Assembly (NCBI GenBank): GCA_003024985.2
Contig: PXIH01S0012056.1
DNA from: Euperipatoides rowelli
Lineage: Eukaryota; Onychophora; Udeonychophora; Euonychophora; Peripatopsidae
Strand: one strand, 5' to 3'
Length of the DNA stretch: 17,309 nucleotides
The position numbers and the translations under genes were made by a program. This document shows positions 1-10,110 of this stretch, in pieces (positions within the stretch are counted from its first letter, which is position 1; each line of letters opens with the position of its first letter). The notes below the pieces were generated by a model. The model saw only the letters and a list, made by a program, of their open reading frames with translations, was not told where the DNA came from and made no database searches.

Positions 1-1542
1 GTTTCATCCAGTCAAAATGGAGGACAGGATTATGTAAACAACTTCATGAAGGTACATTTTAAAATTGTTTTTATATATTATTAGGTGTGAATAAACGGAA
101 AAAAAAAGGCTAGATATTATTTTTATTACAAATACTAAAAGAATTAACAATAAACTCGATTTATTTTTTTAGTGATACTTACACTAAAAAAATAAATCTT
201 TAACATAGATTTTTGATAGAACCTAAAGATTTTGTACAAATAGCAAAGATAATTTACAAATTTATTTAGTTTGAAAGATTGGCCATTCTACCTGACATGG
301 TTTGTTTTGCCAAATAGAGTCATAATGTAGTTTTTGTCTTTTAGAATGTGCATGCAGTTGATTTAGTGAAATTTAACACACTATTTTGAAATATAGTAAT
401 AGAAACTTTCACAAAGCCTTTTTCTTTTTATGTTTACATGTCATTATCATGGCAATGAATACCTCAAAGAATTTTTTGCTTATATATCAGGCTTAAAGAA
501 TTTCAAAAAAAGCTTCTTGCTTCTTGAACAAGTGATCTCCAAATTTCAGTTGACCCACAATTTCTACTCCTTGTTTAAATAATTTGATGTTTATTTTGTT
601 CATGTATAGGACATTGGCTGGACATATGGACATACACAAAACACCCCCCAAAAAATGGTAGGTGGGAAGGGGGGGGGGGCGGATAGAGCATTAAAATTAA
701 CTTAATTTAAGGTATTATTATGTGTTTATGTTCCTTCATTACAAAGAATCTAAATTCCAATGCTACAATTTTATTAAAACTATTTATAAAAAATTAAATT
801 ATAAAAAAATTAGGCTATATTAAAAGTTCATTTCAATTAGATTTAATTTAAGATAACTAATTAGGCTACACATTATAAAAACAAGTTTTCATATTCGATT
901 ATGAAATTTTACTACCCGTAACCGTTATAATCGATCGCATATTTAATAACCGATTATTGAATGTATATCTTAATAGTTAAATAAATAATAAAAACTGGTT
1001 AAACTCACGGAAGTTTCACTGCAATCACAAACTCTCCAGTGTCCACCGATCCGGTCTGACTGGGATTTCCAAAACTTAGTTTAGGATTAATTCTAAATTC
1101 TTATCATTGATCAGTTAAACACAGTCAGCAAACATCTTCCACACATCAAAATACACCTCAAGCATCATCATATACAGAATATTCCACTCACATTCATGCT
1201 TATAAAATACATAACATTGATACTAAAATAGTAAAAATAAAAATATTAGATTTTTCAAATATAATCGTGCTTTTCAAATCCAATTATTAAATAAGTTGAA
1301 AATGTGTGGATTATATACTAGTACAATATGGTTAAATTAATTTAAAATATTTCCTATTATTATTGACGAAATTTGCTGTATTTTTTTTTTTTTTTTTTGT
1401 ATTTTTATTTTTGCTGAAAATTTGTTAGATTTTGATATCCAAAATCTATTTGTTTTCATTCAAAATGGGTTAAGAGTTATTGCACAATTTCTTTTAAAAA
1501 AAAATCTAATTTATAATTCTTTTTGATTCTTTTTTTTTTTAG
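1..1542 (+). other. PFKFB intron (3' part)
   Basis: This stretch lies before the first recognisable exon and is very AT-rich, with many homopolymer tracts, including an 11-base G run at 669-679 and T18 near 1381-1398. The preceding family exon, which should end just before ELERQ, is not visible, so the stretch is read as intron. The first 50 bases are open in one frame and followed by a GT, but the encoded residues do not resemble the enzyme. Several copies of CGATTAT or its complement occur at 890-960. No other gene was seen. Confidence 0.7.
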
Positions 1543-1641
<99 letters not shown>

Positions 1642-1876
1642 TAAGCAAGTAGAAGACTAACCCTATTTATATTAATATAAAATCATATCTTTTTAAAAAT
1701 TCCTATAAAAAGTTGTTGCAGCAGTATTAAAATTTTTTCATCCCGATGTCGCATACAAACTACATTATGTGAAAGAGCAAATGTGACAATGGGGTGGGGG
1801 GTATGAAATGCAATGGCACATACTTTTTTTTTTTAAAAAAATCAAATCTTTATATGCATTTACAATAAATTAAATG

Positions 1877-1915
1877 CAGGCATACCCCGGTTTATGGATC
1901 CTCGGTAATATGGAT
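1877..1915 (+). repeat. Possible end of a pogo/Tigger-type DNA transposon or MITE
   Basis: The sequence starts CAGGCATACCCCGGTTTA and continues with a second CTCGGTAATATGGA phrase. Several Tc1/mariner and pogo-group transposons begin with a similar CAGGCATACCTCG-type terminus, which is known family lore rather than something computed here. A matching inverted end (GGTATGCCTG) was not found downstream and no TA duplication is obvious, so at most this is one end of a truncated element. The CGG and GGTAACC wording of the hairpin at 2353-2395 might belong to the same element. Confidence 0.35.
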
Positions 1916-2327
1916 ATATTTACAGTAACAATAATGAACACTTCGTCATTTGAAAAAATGCATTAGGAATATTTATTTTACTTTATTTTAATAAAATACA
2001 TTAAAAAAATTAAAATATATGTTTATATAGGCCTATACAGTATATCATATAATGTTTAATATACCTTATGTACAGTATCTTAGGCTTTTTTAAATGAATT
2101 AATAAATTCAAAATATTAAAAGAATTCTGTGATGAAGTTTATGGAGGAACTCTTGGTACCGGTAGTCCTAGTCACTTTTTCCTAAAATGGTCACGTGAAA
2201 TGGATTTTTTTAAAAGAAAATAAACAAACAAACAAAAAAAATTCCATTTAGTTTAAAGAAAATTCTTCTGTCCCCCAAACAAAAATGTTATTTGAAATTT
2301 AAAGCAATAAATATAATTCATTTTGTT

Positions 2328-2395
2328 AATCATTAATAAAATTAATGATTCCCGGTAACCCAAAATTTTGATAAAAGTTAAATTTTGGGTTACCG
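2328..2395. repeat. Two adjacent perfect hairpins in the PFKFB intron
   Basis: The first hairpin pairs AATCATTAAT (2328-2337) with ATTAATGATT (2341-2350) over a 3-base loop. The second pairs CGGTAACCCAAAATTT (2353-2368) with its exact complement at 2380-2395 over an 11-base loop. Both stems are perfect, and the second has weak flanking complementarity. They may be the core of a small palindromic transposon relic or may fold in the pre-mRNA. A function is not shown. Confidence 0.7.
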
Positions 2396-2461
2396 AGAAT
2401 TTTCAAAAAGTTTGTCTTGAGTCCTGTAAATTTTAAAGCAGCCAGAAATCAGAAATCCTAG

Positions 2462-3889
<1,428 letters not shown>

Positions 3890-4218
3890 ATGCAATTTCT
3901 TGCACATCATATTGTGTGATGAAAACTCATACTGCAAAACACAAAGGTTGTATTACAAAACACTTTATTTGCAGGAACGAAATCCAATAACAATAAAGGT
4001 GATAGACATCATAAAATTCCCTAACTAACAAATGACCATTGACATGGTACCAGGGGTTGGGACTGGTTCTTTGGAAAGGCCTCTGCCTCTCCATCTTTTA
4101 ATACATTTATTGATTGATTTTCAATAATTGCTATATTAAGAAAATAATTATGCCTTGAAATTAACTCAGCTATCACCCAAAGGCACTAATTAACAAACAA
4201 TAAAATGTAATAAAACCC
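3890..4218 (+). repeat. Direct repeat copy A (unnamed interspersed element)
   Basis: This segment aligns along its whole length with 4541-5084. Shared landmarks in order are ATGCAATTTCTTGCA, a TATTTGCAG(G/A)AACGAAAT block, CAATAACAATAAAGGTGATA with variation, CTAACTAACAAATGACCAT, and TTGGAAAGGCCTCTGCC. Then come a TTTAATACA...TTTATTGAT block and an end reading CAATAAAATGTAA with A-rich sequence after it. By eye the two copies are roughly 80% identical. The polyadenylation-like AATAAA and A-rich end suggest a + strand transcript-derived element, but no coding capacity or tRNA-like promoter was recognised. Confidence 0.8.
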
Positions 4219-4540
4219 CAACTGGTAGGTAGAGCTCGGACCCTATCAATATTCGTAAGCTGCTTCATAATGAAAAAAAAAAAGTCTTTTGAGGGTTTTT
4301 TTTACAAACTGCTGGAGGAGTTCATGCTAAAATATTTCCATATGTTTACAATAATTATCGCTGGTAAAAATGTTGCACAGTCACTCGGGAGCGAAGAAAG
4401 ATGGAAGAATTTCCTGGTCCATTGATCCTGTGAAGAGCAAGACGTTAATTTCTCCATGGCAAGACCTGAATGCTGCTTATGAGCTCCCACACTGGGCAAC
4501 CTCTATGCAATTTCATGAGTCGAGGAGCCAATATATAAAG
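4219..4540. other. Spacer between repeat copies, higher GC, no gene recognised
   Basis: This spacer separates the two repeat copies and is noticeably less AT-rich than its surroundings, especially at 4370-4540. Both strands are open for 65-78 codons but do not resemble any known protein. It ends with CCAATATATAAAG at 4529-4541, a TATA-box-like string just before copy B. It might be the body or promoter part of the repeated unit, present once, or a different old element. Confidence 0.4.
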
Positions 4541-5084
4541 ATGCAATTTCTTGCATCGTCATATTGTGCGATGAAAACTCAAACTGACATGAAGGCTGGA
4601 TTTTAAAACAATTTATTTGCAGAAACGAAATCAAATAACAATAAAGGTGATAGACAACATAAAGCCCCCCTAACTAACAAATGACCATAGGCGTGGTATC
4701 AGAGGGGGGGGGGGGACTGGTTCCTTGGAAAGGCCTCTGCCTATCCAGCTACAGAAATAACAAAAATGTAGAAACAAACTGTTTTCTGAAAGGTTCTGCC
4801 TTTCCAAGATGCGAACACAGACCACAATTTGAATGTGTGCTCTTTTATATTATGAGAGTGCACATGCAAATTAACAAATTAATTAATTAATTAATTAACC
4901 TTTTCGGGTGAGTTTGATTATTTCAAGAGATAATTAAATTCAGCGGTGATTAACTCTGCTTTTAATACAACATTTATTGATAGCTTTTCAATTAATGCCA
5001 TATTAAGAAAATAACAACTTGAAATCAATAATCATCTATTACCCGAAAGCTCTAATTTTGAAACAATAAAATGTAAGAAAAAAA
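4541..5084 (+). repeat. Direct repeat copy B, with an extra 210-bp segment
   Basis: This second copy of the element at 3890-4218 is in the same orientation. The left part (4541-4749) matches 3890-4096 and the right part (4960-5084) matches 4097-4218. Between them sit about 210 bases (4750-4959) missing from copy A, bordered by GCT on both sides. That segment carries an (ATTA)n run and a second variant of the AAAGG(T/C)TCTGCCT(T/A)TCCA phrase seen at the end of the left part. The G tract in this copy is 12 long (4704-4715), where copy A has only GGGGTTGGG. Either copy B gained the segment or copy A lost it. Confidence 0.8.
4877..4898. repeat. (TTAA/ATTA)n microsatellite
   Basis: About five and a half perfect AATT units lie within the extra segment of copy B. 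Confidence 0.9.
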
Positions 5085-5089
5085 CCGTC

Positions 5090-5181
5090 ATATTATATAC
5101 TGTATATTTACACAGTATAAACTATATACCTTATATATATTATATATTCTACATTATACTGTATAAATAGTATATACTGTA
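5090..5181. repeat. AT-rich imperfect palindrome with TACTGTA motifs
   Basis: This stretch is built from TATA and TACTGTA/ACAGTA words: TACTGTA occurs at 5098, 5157 and 5175, with ACACAGTA at 5110-5117. Stretches such as ATACTGTATA are nearly self-complementary, so several alternative hairpins are possible. It may be an expanded simple repeat. Confidence 0.5.
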
Positions 5182-7010
5182 ACAGTCAAAACTATAACTT
5201 GCGTGTATCATTTTTCAAGAAAAGGTACACCTACATGGATTAAAAGCGTTTACTCAGCACACATGTAACCTGCGGAAACACTAGTATATATTTTAAACCT
5301 AATTGAGTATTGTAGGCTACACAGAAAAAAAATGTAAAAAAAAAAAAATTGAAATTAAAAAAAAAAGAAATTGTAATTTGGGGGGGGGGGGGAGAAAAAA
5401 AATTCCTAAAAATATGAAAATGGTGTTTCAAAAAAAGAAAACGAATTTCCTGTATCCCTAGATATACCTCTAACATTAGCTATAAACAATGCCACTATTA
5501 CTGTGGTAGATAGTAAACGAGCTGACGCTTATATAAAAAAAATTAGCACACTATTAGCCTACCATCTACATATAATACAAAGCTATCTTATTGAACAAAA
5601 AGATTTGATTCAGCCATTCACCCTTGCATACATTCTCATTTATAATTATTATTGAATCATATAAAAATTAGCATCTGGGTTTGTAATTACATCATTTTTT
5701 TATTAACTGTATAATGTCTATGCTTTGAATTAAATATAGCCTACATAATAAGATTTATATCATTGATACCTGATTGTTTTTTATTTTGAATGTTATCGTT
5801 CATTTTTGCTGCTTTTGTATATTATAATTCTGTGTCTAATTGCTAGCAATTGTGTATTATAATAACTACTATACATAATATAAAAGGCTGCCATCTATTC
5901 TGTATTAATTAACCTTTTTAAGTGGCTTTCTCGAGATATTTTAAATACCATTTTCTGATTTTTCTATACCTACATGTGTAAACATTATAAAAAAAAATAC
6001 AATTAAAAAAAATAATGAATGGCTTAGTTTAATATGCAATATGATTCCTATTTTTATTTACTTATTTTAATAAAAATCTGTATAATTCATAATTTTAAAA
6101 GAGTAAAAAAAACAATAGTAATTATGAATTTTTTATACATGGTAGATTTGACTATTTCTATGTGTTGGCTCATTTTTTTTTTTTTTCTATTATCTAATTG
6201 TAATTGATATATTTTATGTAATGAATTAATAGTTTTTAATGAAAGCAATGAAAATTAATTACACATGGATCTACGGCTATGTGTTAAGGTCGATTCCTTT
6301 CAATATTTTATTTCAATAATATATTTAACCTTCTTCCATTTATATTTGACTATCCATTTCTTTGATCAACTATTATAATGCTAATTTATAAAAATGAAAA
6401 ATTATAATTACAGATCCATAATAATGATGCAAAACAATACAATAACAGATTGTACTGTTTGTGTCAGCAAAGTAATCCGTCAAACTGTAAGCTAGAAGTT
6501 TTCAATTGATAGCTCAATTTTAGGAATATTTATTTTTTATTGCAGACTAACAAATATTTTTATTGGCCTATTAAAATGATTGGATACTGTGATGGCATCA
6601 TGATGCTTAGTAAAATTAAAAATGTGTTGTATATGATTATGTTTGGAAACTCCTCCCAATCCTATATATTCCCCATGTATGATCCAATGACTCAGGGCTC
6701 GATATTTACCATGGCAATGGTGGCAAATGCCATCATAATTTTGATAGACACCCAAAATGCACAAGCAGAGGCAAATATTTGCCATCCATTTTTTTGTTTG
6801 GTCAAAAGTTTTTTATTGTGTTATGTACACAATAGGACTAACTCATAAAAATACCAAAACAATTCATTATTTTCTTAGTCAAATAACTGTCTTGGTTTAA
6901 ATTATAATAATATACAGTATAAATGTTTAATCAGTAAGCAATTGCAGAAGCATAAATTCTTAAACTTTGCAATCTATATAATTCCTAGCACAATGATGGT
7001 TGGTTTATTT
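5182..7010. other. Non-coding AT-rich region, no gene recognised
   Basis: The stretch holds homopolymers (A13 around 5336-5348, G13 at 5380-5392, T14 near 6173-6186) and otherwise unremarkable AT-rich DNA. The part at 6540-6850 is less AT-rich and is open on both strands (102 codons + and 82 codons -). Neither translation resembles a known family, and a 14-bp palindrome GGCAAATATTTGCC sits at 6770-6783. That patch is most likely an old interspersed repeat. Confidence 0.5.
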
Positions 7011-7017
7011 GAAAGTT
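7011..7017. repeat. Left target-site duplication GAAAGTT
   Basis: GAAAGTT directly precedes the TGGGGACGG end of the foldback element and is repeated exactly right after the other end. Confidence 0.8.
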
Positions 7018-7652
7018 TGGGGACGGTACGCTTTTGTCAGCAAAAATATATTAGGGAATATCAAGATTTTTTTGCGCAAATTAAAAGATTTAATTAAAAT
7101 AAATCACCTTACCAAGGGCACTTTGTTGTTTATAGAAAATGATCGTTTTAGAAAAAAACATCTTGGTTAATAATCGTGTAAGCCATTATATCGCCTATTG
7201 TCGTAGATACCACCTGGTGTAAATACGGAAGCTAATATCGGGGTAGCAGTTATTTTTAAATCACTTTTTATGGCAATAAAATTCCTAGATTTTTGATGAA
7301 GAATCTATGTGTAATTTTAGGAATCTCAAGAAACACCCATAAATTCTTCCTTCATCAAAAAATCTAGAGAATAAATAATGTTTAAAAATGAATCATTGAG
7401 ATGCAACCCCCCAGGCCTTGTTAATAACTGCTCCCTCCTTTTTTCCACGTGACATTTGTGCAGATTCCTTCCGTTAGGTTATGTAAAATGGCTGTTTTCA
7501 TCGCAAAACCGAGTATTAACGAAGATGATTTTCTAAAACAATCATATTCTACAGACAACGAAGTGCCCTTGGCAAGGTGATTTATTTTAATTTGCGCAAA
7601 AAAATCTTGATATTTCCTAATATATTTTTGCTGATAAAAAACTACCGTCCCA
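7018..7652. mobile_element. Foldback (long inverted repeat) DNA element, non-autonomous
   Basis: This 635-bp element folds on itself almost from end to end. The outer arms, 7018-7175 and 7508-7652, are closely complementary over about 145 bp. Examples are GACGGTA against TACCGTC, CAGCAAAAATATATTAGG against its complement at 7617-7634, and CCAAGGGCACTT against AAGTGCCCTTGG. The left arm is 13 bp longer because of one small insertion or duplication (GATTTAATTAAAA, 7087-7099). The complementarity continues inward less well: GCAGTTATT 7246-7254 pairs with 7423-7431, and TAGATTTTTGATGAAG 7286-7301 with 7352-7367. The ends read TGGG(G)ACGGTA, and GAAAGTT flanks both sides. It has no coding capacity, so it would have been moved by a transposase encoded elsewhere. 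A 7-bp duplication and long arms would fit a Mutator-like or Dada-like superfamily, but that is inference. Confidence 0.88.
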
Positions 7653-7659
7653 GAAAGTT
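7653..7659. repeat. Right target-site duplication GAAAGTT
   Basis: GAAAGTT directly follows the CCGTCCCA end of the foldback element and equals 7011-7017. The bases outside the two copies differ, so the duplication is 7 bp. Confidence 0.8.
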
Positions 7660-8449
7660 CTGTTAAAGCAGCTCTGATGGATGCTATTTTTCACTCCCTA
7701 CGATCTTTCCTGTCCTGGGAATGAATTTATGAAAAAATAAGTAGCAAAAGCTCTGAAGTTTGTTTGTCAACTGTATAGGATACTCCAGAGCTCCCATTTC
7801 TCAAGAAACAGCCTGAGATACATTTTTAAAAGTTATTTGTAGCCCACTAGGTGGCTCTTTTCACTAGTCATTAATAAATCTAATTGATCATATTTTTAAT
7901 AAATGTTAGTTAATTAGATAGAAATCTTTGTGACAAAAAGAGTTGCCAATCATTCCTGAAAGTTGCCACCCATAGGACTGCATAGGTGGCATTCTGTTGC
8001 CACCCATAGAAAACATGAAAGATGAGACTTGCTCTGCTAAATTGAAGTTCCTAATTTGTGATCCTCTAGTGAATTTATTGTATTATTATAATGATTGTGG
8101 CAGTAGAGGTTCCCATTACCAAAGAACAGACCTTTCATAAATTGGCGTTTTGAATTGGTGACTTGTATTGAATTGGTTTATTATTATTATCTGATGTCAC
8201 TTGCTTTGGAAAACTTAACTTCAGGCCCTGAATATGATTCACTATAAGTTAGATTTTGAATTTGTTGTTTCATATTGAATAGTTTGATTTGCTATAATTG
8301 TTTCATATTAATATTAGTATTTTGTGCCAAAGAAGTCAGATAAGATGCTGCATAAACAAATTGCATGATATTGTGTATGTAGCCTACTATAATTGTAGAC
8401 ATAAATATATCAAATAATAAATTTGTCGAAATATTGAATTTTTGTGAAT
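7660..8449. other. Non-coding region with minor repeats, no gene recognised
   Basis: The phrase GTTGCCACCCATAG occurs twice (7962-7975 and 7996-8009), with a partial inverted copy ATAGGTGGCA between them (7983-7992). A short hairpin pairs ACTAGGTG (about 7848) with CACTAGT (about 7861). No coding sequence was recognised on either strand. Confidence 0.5.
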
Positions 8450-8457
8450 TTTGCAGT

Positions 8458-8584
8458 CTCAAATATGAAATTTGTATTACTTTGATCACCAAAAGATCTG
8501 AATTTTGACTACACTGAAATCTTGTTTCCAAAATATGGAATTTGTCCTATTTGCATCCCCAGAATGCTGAATTTGTCCACTTTT
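8458..8584. repeat. Degenerate tandem repeat, about 30-bp unit
   Basis: Roughly four units begin at 8458, 8489, 8528 and 8558. The best preserved reads CCAAAATATGGAATTTGTCC followed by TATTTGCATC. All share an AAAATATGGAATTTGT-like core, with one unit longer (39 bp). The units are diverged, so the array is probably old. Confidence 0.5.
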
Positions 8585-8729
8585 AAATTAATTTAAATTT
8601 TTCCCACAGTGTAGGCTAATCTTAAAATATATTTTGTCCATTATGCTCTTCCATATATTTGATATTGGCCCACCATGCTTTCAGATAATTATTCAATGAT
8701 GACTTCCATTGATTCCTTACAATTTTAAG

Positions 8730-8792
8730 GTGGCAGTCAAACAATTTGATTGACTGCCACAATTCTAACATGGAAGTCAAATGACTTCCATG
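8730..8792. repeat. Two consecutive perfect hairpins
   Basis: The first hairpin pairs GTGGCAGTCAA (8730-8740) with TTGACTGCCAC (8750-8760). The second is a near-palindrome, CATGGAAGTCA (8769-8779), AA, TGACTTCCATG (8782-8792). Both arms contain an AGTCA core, and a related GATGACTTCCATTGA lies at 8699-8713, so the two hairpins may share an origin. Confidence 0.75.
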
Positions 8793-8820
8793 CTGTTTTT
8801 AACCAAAATTCTTTAACATA

Positions 8821-8935
8821 CCTAATAATACCTAAGAATACTTAAGAGTATCTAAGAATACCTAAGAGTTTCTAAGAATACCTGAGTACCTAAGACCTAA
8901 TAGTACCTAAAAATACCTAAGAATACCTAATAATA
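8821..8935. repeat. Decamer tandem array, consensus CCTAAGAATA
   Basis: About a dozen variants of CCTAAGAATA follow one another. The first six are exactly 10 bp each (8821-8880); then come shortened units and four more decamer-like units up to 8935. Common variants are CCTAATAATA, TCTAAGAATA and CCTAAGAGTT. It is a minisatellite, without spacers of the kind a CRISPR array has. Confidence 0.9.
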
Positions 8936-9244
8936 CATGACCAAACTCACTTATTATTTCCCTATATTAGATAATTACACCAGTGTACAGTGGCTTATTG
9001 TACATCAGTGTTTAAACAGTAGGCACTTCTCAAAAGATTTAAAATGCTGTTATCGTTCGTAATATACTGTATATTACATTATATATATTTTTAATATTTT
9101 TTCATTTTAAGTGCATTAAATAATTATTATTGACGACTCTAGATTTATGCTTTGACGTTTTGAGAAATTATATGCCGCCTAGGATATGTCTATTGACTTC
9201 TGATTGACGGCCATATTTTCCTAATCGGATTTTGTAAAATTAGG

Positions 9245-10110
9245 GCGTAAATGATGCCAAAATGCCCCTTATCTGAAAGCCTGGCCCACATAGGCTTCTC
9301 CGAATTTGGGGCTATAGGCTTGCCACAAGGTGGAGTAATGTCTTCCACACTTTTTAATATTTTCCTAAATGACTTAAATTGTCATCTAGATTCCTGCAAT
9401 ATGCAGATGATATTAAATTATATAAGGGTACGGTATTGTTAATAATAATGATTATATTGCATTGCAGTTGGATCAAGATATTGTTCTTGGTACACTTACT
9501 CATACGGATATGAAATTAAATGGTTAAAAATATGTTATTGCTCATTATGGAAAGACCAATAAATCACTTGTTTATTCTTTTTCTGATAATGTAATTAAAT
9601 CATTTGAAGAGTATAAAGGGTTATTTTGGCTCACAACGTAGCTTTAATAACCATATATCTTATTTAGCTGGAAAGATGAGAGCTAGATTCGGATCAAAAA
9701 TTTATTTAAACAAATTAATGAACATGCTTTTAATATTACCATATCTATTTAACTTATATTTAGTGTACATTTGTATACTGTTTGACTAGCTCTTATTTGA
9801 ATAAACATGATTTGTTGTGTATAGAGAATGCTTTTAGACATTTAACTAAACTGTTTTTTTTTTCTTTGCCTGTTTAATTAGATTTTCAAAAATAAATTTG
9901 CTATCTCCATATCAAAATTGTTTACATTTAGACCTGTTTTTTTTCTGTGAAAGAAAATTGAGCTAGAGTGTAATAAAGCCAATATGTTTACTCTTAACTT
10001 AAAGAAAAGTTTAAGAAGGAATAGATTTTCAGTATAAATTAAGAACTACTACAAGCAGCAGCTTGTTTATAGAAGTAATAGATGTGTTACATTTAATATT
10101 TTAAGGCAAT
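9245..10110 (+). mobile_element. Non-LTR retrotransposon fragment, RT palm to C-terminal part
   Basis: This is a decayed piece of a LINE reverse transcriptase. RT box 4 is GLPQGGVMSSTLFNIFLNDL (9317-9376). The catalytic QYADDIKLYKG follows at 9397-9429 but in another frame, so one frameshift lies between. After a stop, the thumb side is readable as YVIAHYGKTN (about 9530-9560) and FNNHISYLAGKMRARFG (about 9638-9688). A segment TSSYLNKHDLLCIENAFRH (about 9785-9842) resembles the helices that follow the RT core in LINEs. Later, very basic short stretches such as KKSLRRNRFSV near 10030 may be its end. The endonuclease and RT boxes 0-3 are absent, so it is truncated at the 5' end. The clade is not assigned; it differs from the element at 11531-14583. 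Confidence 0.8.

Noticed and set aside
1-50. Possible upstream PFKFB exon, open and followed by GT
   Set aside because: The residues (QNGGQDYVNN-like) do not match the conserved segment that should precede ELERQ.
4529-4541. CCAATATATAAAG as a promoter TATA box
   Set aside because: TATA-like strings are expected often in DNA this AT-rich, and no gene starts downstream.
4302-4606. Open frames of 65-78 codons on both strands between and into the repeat copies
   Set aside because: No family resemblance. The + frame runs into repeat copy B, whose sister copy A does not keep the frame.
3890-5084. Copies A and B as the two LTRs of a retrotransposon
   Set aside because: The spacer is only about 320 bp and has no gag, pol, primer-binding site or polypurine tract. 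The copies lack TG...CA ends and differ by a 210-bp segment.
6537-6848. Overlapping open frames on both strands (102 aa + and 82 aa -)
   Set aside because: Neither translation shows a domain, and no splice or start context supports them. The patch is simply less AT-rich and contains small palindromes, so stops are rarer on both strands.
7845-7870. Histone mRNA 3' hairpin (GGCTCTTTTCA...)
   Set aside because: Only half the conserved hairpin is present, the closing AGAGCC is missing, and there is no histone gene nearby.
8821-8935. CRISPR-like or telomere-like array
   Set aside because: The units are contiguous with no unique spacers. The reverse strand contains TTAGG, but within a 10-bp unit, not as 5- or 6-bp telomeric repeats.
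10013-10045. RRNRFSV-like string as the PFKFB RRNS tail motif
   Set aside because: It lies at the end of a LINE fragment, lacks a splice acceptor in a suitable phase and does not continue as a PFKFB tail.
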